Shown in pieces: positions 16,754 to 24,189 of a stretch of 64,000 nucleotides of DNA (position 1 is its first letter; each line of letters opens with the position of its first letter). The stretch is from Chitinophaga sp. Ak27 (GTDB lineage: Bacteria > Bacteroidota > Bacteroidia > Chitinophagales > Chitinophagaceae). The notes under the pieces are model-generated. The model saw nothing but the letters and a program-made list of their open reading frames with translations, had not been told where the DNA came from and made no database searches. Location of the stretch: NCBI RefSeq assembly GCF_012726295.1, contig NZ_JABAOB010000001.1, forward strand, positions 1,240,001-1,304,000, given 5' to 3'. The position numbers and the translations under genes were made by a program.

Positions 16754-17746
16754 ATGAAATACGTCATCACTACAGCCATTGTGCTGTTTGCCGGTTTACC
16801 GGTTAAAGCCCAGAACATCTATCCTTCCACCGGAAATGTGGGCATTGGAACAAACACGCCATCCGCCTCATTACATGTAAACAATGGAAACATCAAAGTA
16901 TCCAATCCTAACTTTTATCCTTACGGTGTTAATATCGACATGGATTCTACTACATCTCCCTGGGCAAGGGAATTTGGTATTTCTTATAAAGCATCGGGGA
17001 AAGTGGCTTCCTTTGGCGCTTATATGAACAACGGAATATTCAACTATGCCTATATTGGCGGAAACACCACGAACTATGCGTCACATAACGCTACCTGGAT
17101 GACGTTTAAGCCCAACGGTTACGTAGGCATTGGTACCATTGCACCATCCTCCCTGCTGGATGTAAACGGAGGAAATATAAAAGCCACTAATCCAAATGGC
17201 TATCCATATGGGATTAATATAGATGCGGACTATGTTGGCAACTGGGCAAGAGAATTTGGTATTTCCTACAAGGGCGCCACACTGGGCACCGGGAAACTGG
17301 TATCCCTGGGCGCATATGCCAACAACGAAAACCTTATCTATGCTTATATCGGAGGCAATACTACTGCAAATATACCTGTCTCTACACCCTGGATGGTGTT
17401 TAAACCCAACGGCAACATAGGCGTCGGTACTACCGATCCTGGCACCAGCAAACTTGCTGTAGAAGGGCTCCTAAGCGCCCGGAGAGTAAAGGTTACACAA
17501 GCCAGTCCCTGGCCGGATTATGTATTTGACAAAACATATGATCTTCCCAAATTAGATACGCTCGAACAATTTATTGACCAGCACAAACACCTGCCCCAAC
17601 TGCCCTCAGCAGCCACTGTAAATGCAGAAGGAGTGGATCTGGGAGAAGTGAACCGGACATTGGTGCAGAAAGTAGAGGAATTAACGCTGTATATTATTCA
17701 GTTGAATAAGGAAATTCAATTGCTAAAAAAGGAAAAGAATAAGTAA
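16754..17746 (+). CDS. Secreted tail-fibre-like repeat protein
   Basis: 330 residues with a signal peptide (1-20, ending VKAQ). Two consecutive units of about 95 residues (about 28-122 and 123-220) share NPN-YPYG-NID, WAREFGISYK, FGAY/LGAY, YAYIGGNTT and F-KPNG. Each begins with a VGIGT-P-S-L-V-N motif typical of phage tail-fibre-like shaft repeats. A conserved C-terminal block follows (WPDYVFDKTYDLP, HKHLPQLPSA, VDLGEVN), then a coiled coil (about 300-328) rich in Glu/Leu/Lys. Such Bacteroidota proteins are probably trimeric surface fibres, the end resembling the region before an intramolecular chaperone; no S74 peptidase domain is seen. No phage genes surround it. Function unknown. Confidence 0.8.
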   Translation: MKYVITTAIVLFAGLPVKAQNIYPSTGNVGIGTNTPSASLHVNNGNIKVSNPNFYPYGVNIDMDSTTSPWAREFGISYKASGKVASFGAYMNNGIFNYAYIGGNTTNYASHNATWMTFKPNGYVGIGTIAPSSLLDVNGGNIKATNPNGYPYGINIDADYVGNWAREFGISYKGATLGTGKLVSLGAYANNENLIYAYIGGNTTANIPVSTPWMVFKPNGNIGVGTTDPGTSKLAVEGLLSARRVKVTQASPWPDYVFDKTYDLPKLDTLEQFIDQHKHLPQLPSAATVNAEGVDLGEVNRTLVQKVEELTLYIIQLNKEIQLLKKEKNK

Positions 17747-17803
17747 GATACCTGTCGGGACCACTGATAAAACGATAACTATACCCTAAATGAATGTAGC
17801 AAT

Positions 17804-17914
17804 ATGACCAAACTAATCTGTATTGTAGCAAGTTATCTCTCAATTGTTTTATGCGCTGGTTATGTGGCCGTAGGACAACAAGGATTAAGAGAGGATCTCC
17901 CTAAGCATGTTTAA
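17804..17914 (+). CDS. Possible short secreted or membrane peptide
   Basis: A 36-codon frame beginning MTKLICIVASYLSIVLCAGY and ending GLREDLPKHV. The first 20-odd residues form one hydrophobic helix with a Lys near the start, so it could be a signal peptide or a small membrane protein. Its stop overlaps the stop of the convergent membrane protein gene by 4 bp. It is unsupported beyond its composition and lies next to other tiny genes in an AT-rich patch. Confidence 0.3.
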   Translation: MTKLICIVASYLSIVLCAGYVAVGQQGLREDLPKHV

Positions 17915-18111
17915 CTTCTGCCGTTTCTCAGCTTTTTGTTAGCTAGGATAAAATTTATTCCTGCGATTAAGGTCCCTAAAAAGCCTAGTGTATAATAGAT
18001 AACGGCTTTATCAAAGCCTGTTGAGTAATACCTACTAATTACCAGGGCCAACATGATACCGGCAATTGTTAATGCTGTGAGGCCCAAAATGAAATAATAA
18101 TTGTGATTCAT
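17911..18111 (-). CDS. Small two-helix membrane protein, candidate immunity protein
   Basis: 66 residues from the ATG giving MNHNYYF. Two hydrophobic segments (about 5-25 and 35-56) are joined by a short loop (SRYYSTGFDKAV), and the C-terminus is basic (NKKLRNGRS). Small basic two-helix proteins next to bacteriocin genes are often immunity proteins. It lies 127 bp downstream of the double-glycine peptide gene on the same strand. No family is recognised, so the immunity role rests on position and shape alone. An in-frame upstream start (18162) would add 17 residues including a Lys-rich stretch. Confidence 0.55.
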   Translation of the reverse strand: MNHNYYFILGLTALTIAGIMLALVISRYYSTGFDKAVIYYTLGFLGTLIAGINFILANKKLRNGRS

Positions 18112-18238
18112 TTTCAAAAAGATTTCTTTTTTTGACTTAAATAAGGAGAACGAGCTGGGCACCGTCCTCAGTCATAGTTTCAGAAAGGATGGAAAGGCGT
18201 GATTATGACGCCTCTTCCACCCAGCCCATTTTAATGAC

Positions 18239-18427
18239 TTATACAAAACACCCAGCCAATGCGGCTGTTGAAACTGAATACCCAATCGCGCTGAGCGGAT
18301 TATGGGCGGCAATCAACGAAGCAATAGAGAGCCCCCAACCGGCCACAGTCAAGCCACACATAATTGCCTGAGGCATTTTATAGCCTCCCTGGATCTCTTC
18401 CATTTGAGCAAAAGTCATTTGTTGCAT
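18239..18427 (-). CDS. Double-glycine-leader peptide (bacteriocin-like precursor)
   Basis: 62 residues. The N-terminus MQQMTFAQMEEIQGG is a typical double-glycine leader: hydrophobic residues at -4, -7 and -12 positions, an acidic pair, and Gly-Gly at 14-15. Cleavage after it would give a 47-residue core, YKMPQAIMC onwards. The core is hydrophobic, glycine- and alanine-rich, with Cys at residues 24 and 60 that could form a disulphide, as in class II bacteriocins. Such leaders are cut by C39-peptidase ABC exporters or separate C39 proteases; none is encoded in this window, so a remote exporter would be needed. No modification enzyme is nearby. A second Met at position 4 could be the start. The call depends on the leader motif and needs confirmation. 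Confidence 0.65.
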   Translation of the reverse strand: MQQMTFAQMEEIQGGYKMPQAIMCGLTVAGWGLSIASLIAAHNPLSAIGYSVSTAALAGCFV

Positions 18428-18790
18428 ATAAAACAGTTTTTTTAGCTCCCCTGTCTGTCGCCATGGTTCAGATATTCAGCGTCCAATTTTTCTAGTGCCA
18501 GGGAATCCACCCAATACTACGATGGTATTTTGGAATACAATATGGAGTTATATTATTTTTAGATGGAGAATTATGCCATTGGGTCTTATAACGTATCAAA
18601 GGATTCTAAACAAAGTCATTTTATATCACTACTAAAGTAAATTCTTTTTCATTAAAAACCCCAATAATTACAGCATTTAAAATTGCATTAAAAAATATCC
18701 AGATTCAGTAACCTGCTTTTATGTACCTTCTATTTACCCTTGCCGCAACCGTCTTGTTCCCCACAAAAATTATTTCCGTACCTTCCTCTC
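18428..18790. other. AT-rich intergenic region, no supported gene
   Basis: About 360 bp between the bacteriocin-like gene and the serine hydrolase. It is visibly AT-rich against its neighbours. On the minus strand a short in-frame stretch around 18456-18524 reads WVDSLALEKLDAEYLNHG and ends in a stop at 18454, but a stop codon lies directly upstream, so it may be the decayed end of a lost gene. I see no convincing promoter, RNA or repeat. Confidence 0.4.
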
Positions 18791-19885
18791 ATGACATATT
18801 CCCGCATACTCCTCCCCTTCCTGTTCCTTCTGCCCCCGCGCTCAAACGCCCAAATTATCCCGGAAATCGACAGCACCGTACAGGCTTTCATGACCCAATA
18901 CCAGGTGCCGGGTATGGCTATTGCCATTTCGCATCATGGTAAGTTAGTATATGCCCGTAATTACGGATATGCCGACACGCTTCACAAAATACCTGTTAAT
19001 AGCAACAGCCTGTTCCGCATTGCCAGCGTTTCCAAATGTATCACTGCCACGGCTATACTGAAACTGGTGGAAGCGGGACAACTATCGCTCGATAATACCG
19101 TGTTCGGCCCACATGGTGTATTGGGCACCACTTATGGCCAACAACCTTACGCGCCCAACCTGGAAAAGATTACTATCCGGCAACTGCTGCAACATACCGC
19201 CGGCGGCTGGACCAACAACGGGGAAGATCCGATGTTTATGCACCCGGCAATGACGGCCGAACAACTCCTCAGCTGGACGCTCGATCATCAGCCATTGGTG
19301 GATACCCCCGGAAAGGTGTATGCATACTCCAACTTCGGTTATTGTGTGTTGGGCCGGGTCATTGAAAAAGTATCGGGCATGACCTATGAGCAGTATGTAA
19401 AAACGGCCATATTACAGCCCTGCGGCATTACGAGCATGCAAATTGGCGGTAATACGCAGGAACAAAGAAAAAGTAATGAGGTAGTATACTACGGCCAGCA
19501 TAGCGAACAGCCTTATATCTATAATATCTCCCGCATGGACGCCCATGGCGGATGGATTGCATCTGCCACCGACCTCGCCAGGCTATTGGTACATATCGAC
19601 GGCTTTCCTGCACCCGCCGACATCCTGACGCCCGCTTCCATTACTGCTATGACCACTGCCTCTGCGGCCAACCCCGGCTATGCCCTCGGATGGGCAGTGA
19701 ATCCCTACCATAACTGGTGGCATTCCGGCTCCCTGCCCGGCACCGCTGCTGAAGTGATCCGCTCTCATCATGGCTTTACCTGGGCCATGCTTTGTAATAC
19801 CCGCACCGACAGCAGCTTTTTCAACGACCTGGATGGTCTGCTCTGGAAGGCCGTCAACAATCCCGCTACCCCCTGGAAAGAATAA
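18791..19885 (+). CDS. Serine hydrolase of the beta-lactamase/class C family (secreted)
   Basis: 364 residues from the ATG giving MTYSRILLPF. A signal peptide (about 1-20) is followed by a beta-lactamase-type domain. The SxxK motif is SVSK in FRIASVSKCITATA (Ser nucleophile near residue 80). The YxN motif is YSN in YAYSNFGYCVLG, and an HSG triad replaces the KTG box (WWHSGSLPG). These are the marks of class C-like serine hydrolases that act as esterases, D-aminopeptidases or peptidoglycan-related carboxypeptidases; true beta-lactamase activity cannot be assumed. Its neighbours give no pathway clue. Confidence 0.9.
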   Translation: MTYSRILLPFLFLLPPRSNAQIIPEIDSTVQAFMTQYQVPGMAIAISHHGKLVYARNYGYADTLHKIPVNSNSLFRIASVSKCITATAILKLVEAGQLSLDNTVFGPHGVLGTTYGQQPYAPNLEKITIRQLLQHTAGGWTNNGEDPMFMHPAMTAEQLLSWTLDHQPLVDTPGKVYAYSNFGYCVLGRVIEKVSGMTYEQYVKTAILQPCGITSMQIGGNTQEQRKSNEVVYYGQHSEQPYIYNISRMDAHGGWIASATDLARLLVHIDGFPAPADILTPASITAMTTASAANPGYALGWAVNPYHNWWHSGSLPGTAAEVIRSHHGFTWAMLCNTRTDSSFFNDLDGLLWKAVNNPATPWKE

Positions 19886-19995
19886 AAAACAACATTTATT
19901 GCCATTAATGCCGCTTATTAATGGTTTGTTAGGCCTTTCATTAGGCCTTCCCGCTTTATTTGCAGCTATAACCATTCCCGTTATAAACAAATAGT

Positions 19996-21267
19996 ATGCA
20001 TATGAAGCGTTATGTAACCGCGTTCCTTTTCCTGGTGACCATACCCGTCCAGGCCCAGCGAAAACACAGCCGGGAGTCACAGTACCCTACTTATCACGGA
20101 TTGATCATGGCCGGCTACCAGGGCTGGTTCCGGGCTGCTGGCGATGGCTCCGGCGCCAGCCACTTTGCTTATGGTGATGAAACCCGAAGTGGAATCGATA
20201 TGTGGCCGGATGTCAGTGAATATGAGAAAACCTATAGTACTCCTTTTAAGCTCGCTGATGGGCAACCGGCAAAGTTCTTCAGTTCTTACGATAAAAGCAC
20301 AACCGACCTCCATTTCAAATGGATGCAGGAATATGGTATAGACGGCGTTTTCATGCAACGCTTCTTCAACACCGCCAAACACCGTGACAGCAGCTCCGGT
20401 GTGATACTCAAAAATGCCCTCGCCGCCGCGTCAAAGTATCACCGTGCTATCGCCGTCATGTATGACTTATCCGGGCTCAAAGCCAGCGGAGAAGACTGCT
20501 CGGCCATCATTGCCGACTGGAAATACCTGGTAGATCAGCTGAAAGTAACCAATCAGCCAGGCGCTAAAACTTATTTACAGGAGAATGGTAAACCAGTGGT
20601 GGCCATTTGGGGCATTGGGTTCCCGGATCGTCCTTACCAACTAAGAAATATCGGGCTGGAACGACTGATCGATTTTCTTAAAAATGACCCGGTATACGGA
20701 GGATGTGCCGTGATGTTGGGCGTACCTACCGCCTGGCGTACGCTCAACGCCGATTGTGTACCAGACCCATACCTGCACACCCTGCTCCAACAGGCAGATA
20801 TTGTGTTGCCCTGGACGGTACAACGCTACTCTCCCCTGCTGCATAATGATATGGACCGCTACCGCGACAACACCCTGGAAGACATGGCCTGGTGTCGTCA
20901 GCATCGGCTGGAATATGTGCCCTGTGTGTATCCCGGCTTCAGCTGGCATAACCTCAGCCGCTATGAATTTCCGGACGATGTAAAGCCATCGGGTTCTATT
21001 CCCCGGCAGGGCGGTCGCTTTTACTGGCAGCAAATCACTACCGCTATTAACGCCGGCGCCACCATGCTGTATGTAGCCATGTTCGATGAAGTGAATGAAG
21101 CCACTGCCATCTTTAAAACCACCGATCAGCCACCTGTGAGCACCACCACTCCTTTTATCGACCTGGATGGGAAGCCTTCCGATCACTACCTCTGGCTAAC
21201 CGGGCAGGCCGCGAAAATGCTCCGCAATGAGCTGCCACTCAGCATTAAGATGCCGGAAAAAAATTAA
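19996..21267 (+). CDS. Secreted glycoside hydrolase of the GH71/GH99-like type
   Basis: 423 residues with a signal peptide (about 1-20, VTIPVQAQ). The opening PTYHGLIMAGYQGWFRA block and internal GIDGVFMQRFF, AVMYDLSG, VVAIWGIGF and MLYVAMFDEVNEATA segments match Bacteroidota proteins grouped as GH71/GH99-like, which adopt a TIM barrel. GH99 members are endo-alpha-mannosidases and GH71 are alpha-1,3-glucanases; the exact specificity here is unknown. The acidic pair in MFDEVNE is a plausible catalytic or substrate-binding element by position. The gene stands alone, with no SusC/SusD pair nearby. It lies 110 bp after the serine hydrolase gene. Confidence 0.8.
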   Translation: MHMKRYVTAFLFLVTIPVQAQRKHSRESQYPTYHGLIMAGYQGWFRAAGDGSGASHFAYGDETRSGIDMWPDVSEYEKTYSTPFKLADGQPAKFFSSYDKSTTDLHFKWMQEYGIDGVFMQRFFNTAKHRDSSSGVILKNALAAASKYHRAIAVMYDLSGLKASGEDCSAIIADWKYLVDQLKVTNQPGAKTYLQENGKPVVAIWGIGFPDRPYQLRNIGLERLIDFLKNDPVYGGCAVMLGVPTAWRTLNADCVPDPYLHTLLQQADIVLPWTVQRYSPLLHNDMDRYRDNTLEDMAWCRQHRLEYVPCVYPGFSWHNLSRYEFPDDVKPSGSIPRQGGRFYWQQITTAINAGATMLYVAMFDEVNEATAIFKTTDQPPVSTTTPFIDLDGKPSDHYLWLTGQAAKMLRNELPLSIKMPEKN

Positions 21268-21273
21268 TCATCA

Positions 21274-21297
21274 CCGGGCAGGGACACACCTGCCCGG
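21274..21297. terminator. Probable terminator hairpin
   Basis: CCGGGCAGG (21274-21282) pairs with CCTGCCCGG (21289-21297) across a six-base loop, 6 bp after the GH71/99-like stop codon. No clear T run follows on the plus strand, so termination strength is uncertain. Confidence 0.4.
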
Positions 21298-21502
21298 AAA
21301 ACGCTTTACAATAGGCAATAGAACACCACCGCCAACCTGTGCAGGATCAGCGCAACGATATACAGACAGCTCAGTAGAGGGAAAAATGGAACCCGGGAGT
21401 GGCAAGGCTTTCAATTGCGGGATAACCCAGGCAGAAAAATAATTACGGAAGCTAACAATTCATCCCAACACTACCATTCATGGGGAAAAACATAGAAGTA
21501 GC

Positions 21503-21892
21503 CTATTTAAAAGCCTGTACAGCCAAATGCCGGCTCCTGGTCAATAAATAAACACCTCCAAAATAAGAAGTAATCCCCACCAGGATAAATATGATCAACA
21601 TCCAGATAAGCTTGCGTTTATTGCCTTTGCGCCTTATCTCCCTGTCCAGGATCATCCGTTCTATCTCCAGCCAGCGCCTGCCCGGATCACCGGTATTAAA
21701 ACGCTTCTCCAATAAGCCGGATTTCATCATTTGCCGGTACATAATGGCCACCGACCGGGCATTGGGGATATGATCCATCAAAGCAATCAGCTCCTTTGTA
21801 TCATCGTCGGGCGCAGACCGCGCCCGTATTGCATCTTCTGCCGGCGAACCTGCTATAAGCCGGTTCGCAACGATTTTAAAATACGTATTCAT
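21503..21892 (-). CDS. Hypothetical protein with C-terminal membrane helix
   Basis: 129 residues, not recognised. The N-terminal 90 residues are soluble-looking and charged, including ARSAPDDDTKELIALMDHIPNARSVAIMYRQMMKSGL. A basic stretch (REIRRKGNKRK) precedes a single hydrophobic helix (about 95-117, LIWMLIIFILVGITSYFGGVYLL), which suggests a tail-anchored-like inner-membrane protein with a cytoplasmic N-terminus. Both neighbours lie on the plus strand, so it is transcribed alone. No partner or pathway can be proposed. Confidence 0.6.
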   Translation of the reverse strand: MNTYFKIVANRLIAGSPAEDAIRARSAPDDDTKELIALMDHIPNARSVAIMYRQMMKSGLLEKRFNTGDPGRRWLEIERMILDREIRRKGNKRKLIWMLIIFILVGITSYFGGVYLLTRSRHLAVQAFK

Positions 21893-22140
21893 AAAATAAG
21901 CGCCATAAGTATTTTAGTTATCCGTAATATATCTACGATATTCAACCATTCATAGTTTTGTCTTTTATCAAAAAAACCGGTTAGCAATCAGGGCATTGAC
22001 AAGCTACTAAATCCATTTTACTGATATGGACGCCTAACTACATCAATTTAAAACCGGCCACCAACAACCACTTCCGGGGTAGTTCCCGCCAAATCCCGCT
22101 GCTACAGAATTCCTTTAGGAATTATCCCTAATTTTAGCCC

Positions 22141-22812
22141 ATGAAAGTGCTGATTATAGAAGACGAACCCGCACTCAGAAACAGTATACAGGAATACCTG
22201 ACTCACCAGGGCTATATCTGTGAACTGGCGGAAGATTTTAAACAAGCCATCCACAAAGTCAATGAATTTGACTACGATTGTATTGTGGCAGACATAGGCC
22301 TTCCCCTGGGAAATGGACTCGATGTGGTCAAAGAACTGAAAGTACTGGAATCCAAAGCCGGTATCATCATCATTTCCGCCAAAGATTCACTGGAAGATAA
22401 ACTTAGGGGCCTCGAACTCGGCGCAGACGATTATCTCACCAAGCCTTTCCATCTCTCCGAACTCAACGCCCGCGTAAATGCCATTTTACGACGCAAAAAA
22501 TTTGACGGCAATACCACTATCACCTTCAATGAAATCACTATCAAGCCTGCGTCTAAAACAGTATTGGTACATAACAAATCAATTACCCTCACCGGCAAAG
22601 AATACCAGCTACTGCTTTATTTTATCGCTAACCAACACCGCGTAGTCACCAAATCAGCACTGGCCGGACATCTCTGGGGCGATGAATACGACCAGGCCGG
22701 GTCTTATGACTTTATCTATACCCACATCAAAAACCTCCGTAAAAAAATGCTGGAGGCAGATGGTGAAGACTATATCAAAACCGTATATGGCACCGGATAC
22801 CGCTTCGGTTAA
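22141..22812 (+). CDS. OmpR/PhoB-family response regulator
   Basis: 223 residues. The receiver domain (1-115) has the acidic pair Glu7-Asp8, phospho-acceptor Asp51 (CIVADIGLP) and the conserved Lys in DYLTKPF. The winged-helix DNA-binding domain (about 125-223) ends in YIKTVYGTGYRFG, characteristic of the OmpR class. It is followed by its histidine kinase and a TonB receptor on the same strand, so the pair probably senses an envelope or metal condition and controls the receptor. Confidence 0.95.
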   Translation: MKVLIIEDEPALRNSIQEYLTHQGYICELAEDFKQAIHKVNEFDYDCIVADIGLPLGNGLDVVKELKVLESKAGIIIISAKDSLEDKLRGLELGADDYLTKPFHLSELNARVNAILRRKKFDGNTTITFNEITIKPASKTVLVHNKSITLTGKEYQLLLYFIANQHRVVTKSALAGHLWGDEYDQAGSYDFIYTHIKNLRKKMLEADGEDYIKTVYGTGYRFG

Positions 22813-22846
22813 AATCTCCCTGACAGTGAAAAAAGATACCCGCTCC

Positions 22847-24127
22847 ATGAAGCTGCTGACCAAAACAATGGTGTATTTCCTACTTATCATGCTGCCTGTC
22901 TTTACCGCAGGCGCCTTCTATCTCTATGCCACCTTCAATAAGGAAATAAAACACGAAACAGATGAAGAACTGGTCAACGATAAACTCCAGTGGATGCGCT
23001 ATCTTGATACAGCCACTATCAGCAATCCCGTATTCGCTATCAATACACCTGAATTCAATTTACAACCCACCGACAAACCAGTTCAAACCAAACATAATCT
23101 CAAAGGAGTCAATATCTACCAGGAACCGGAAGATACTTATGCCCCCTTCCGGCAACTGACCCAGGTCATTACCGTCAATAACAGAAACTACCAGCTGACA
23201 TTACGCAAATCACTCATTGAAAAAGATGACCTCATAAAAAATATTATCCATGTGATGCTGGCAGCCTTTGGAGGTCTCTTCCTGTTTGTACTGCTCTCCA
23301 ACTGGTTAATCAGCAAAAGCATCTGGAAGCCATTTTACGCCTCCCTGGATAAAATACAGCGGCTCCAGCTCAACAAACTGGAAAATACCGTGTTTGACCG
23401 TACGGCTACCCACGAATTCAACCAGTTGAATGCCGCGCTTAATAATATGACTACCCGCATTCACCAGGATTATACCAACATCAAAGAACTCACAGAAGAT
23501 GCCGCCCATGAAATGCAGACGCCACTAGCTATTGCACAAAGTAAACTGGAACTACTGCTGCAGGACGACTCACTCTCCGAAACACAACTCAAAGGCATCC
23601 TGACCAGCTACGACGAACTGCAACGCTTATCAAGATTAAATCATAACCTGCTCCTGCTGGCAAAAATCGAAAACCAGCAATACCCGGTTACCGATCAACC
23701 AGATCTGTGCACCGTAGTAGAAAAATACCTTTCGCTCTTTGAAGAACTGATCCGCGAAAAAGAACTACAAATCCACGCCGAGATGATTGCTACCGCACCC
23801 TGGCCCCTCCATCCCGCGCTCACCGATATTCTGGTGAGCAACCTGCTCGGTAATGCTATCAAGTACAACTACCACCTTGGCCATATCCGCATCCATATCA
23901 GCGCACAAACCTTCAGCATCTCCAATACCAGCGAATTACCACAGATTCCATCAGACATACTTTTCCAACGCTTTAAAAAGCAACATAACGTGTATACGAA
24001 CTCTAACGGCTTAGGGTTGGCTATCGTAAAAAAAATTGCTGATTCCTACCAGCTGTCACTACAATACAGTTACGAAACCGGATGGCATACTTTCAGCGCT
24101 GGCATATATTCAGCCATTAACGGCTGA
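22847..24127 (+). CDS. Sensor histidine kinase of the two-component pair
   Basis: 426 residues from the ATG giving MKLLTK; an in-frame ATG at 22787, overlapping the regulator gene, is an alternative. Topology: one helix at about 9-27, a periplasmic region of about 105 residues, a second helix at about 133-153, a HAMP-like linker, then HisKA with His221 (EDAAHEMQTPLAIAQ) and HATPase with NAIKYN and GLGLAIVKKI. The G1 box is short (NTSELP in place of D-x-G-x-G), as in some Bacteroidota kinases. The periplasmic domain resembles no named sensor. Confidence 0.92.
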   Translation: MKLLTKTMVYFLLIMLPVFTAGAFYLYATFNKEIKHETDEELVNDKLQWMRYLDTATISNPVFAINTPEFNLQPTDKPVQTKHNLKGVNIYQEPEDTYAPFRQLTQVITVNNRNYQLTLRKSLIEKDDLIKNIIHVMLAAFGGLFLFVLLSNWLISKSIWKPFYASLDKIQRLQLNKLENTVFDRTATHEFNQLNAALNNMTTRIHQDYTNIKELTEDAAHEMQTPLAIAQSKLELLLQDDSLSETQLKGILTSYDELQRLSRLNHNLLLLAKIENQQYPVTDQPDLCTVVEKYLSLFEELIREKELQIHAEMIATAPWPLHPALTDILVSNLLGNAIKYNYHLGHIRIHISAQTFSISNTSELPQIPSDILFQRFKKQHNVYTNSNGLGLAIVKKIADSYQLSLQYSYETGWHTFSAGIYSAING

Positions 24128-24189
24128 TGTTCAGATTTACTCCAGATTCAATTCCTTTCTTTGTACTATTAAAGTATCAGAGCCATCAT

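Noticed and set aside
18522..18635. 37-codon plus-strand frame (MVFWNTIWSY...) in the AT-rich gap
   Set aside because: No signal, family or promoter support; random frames of this length are expected in AT-rich DNA.
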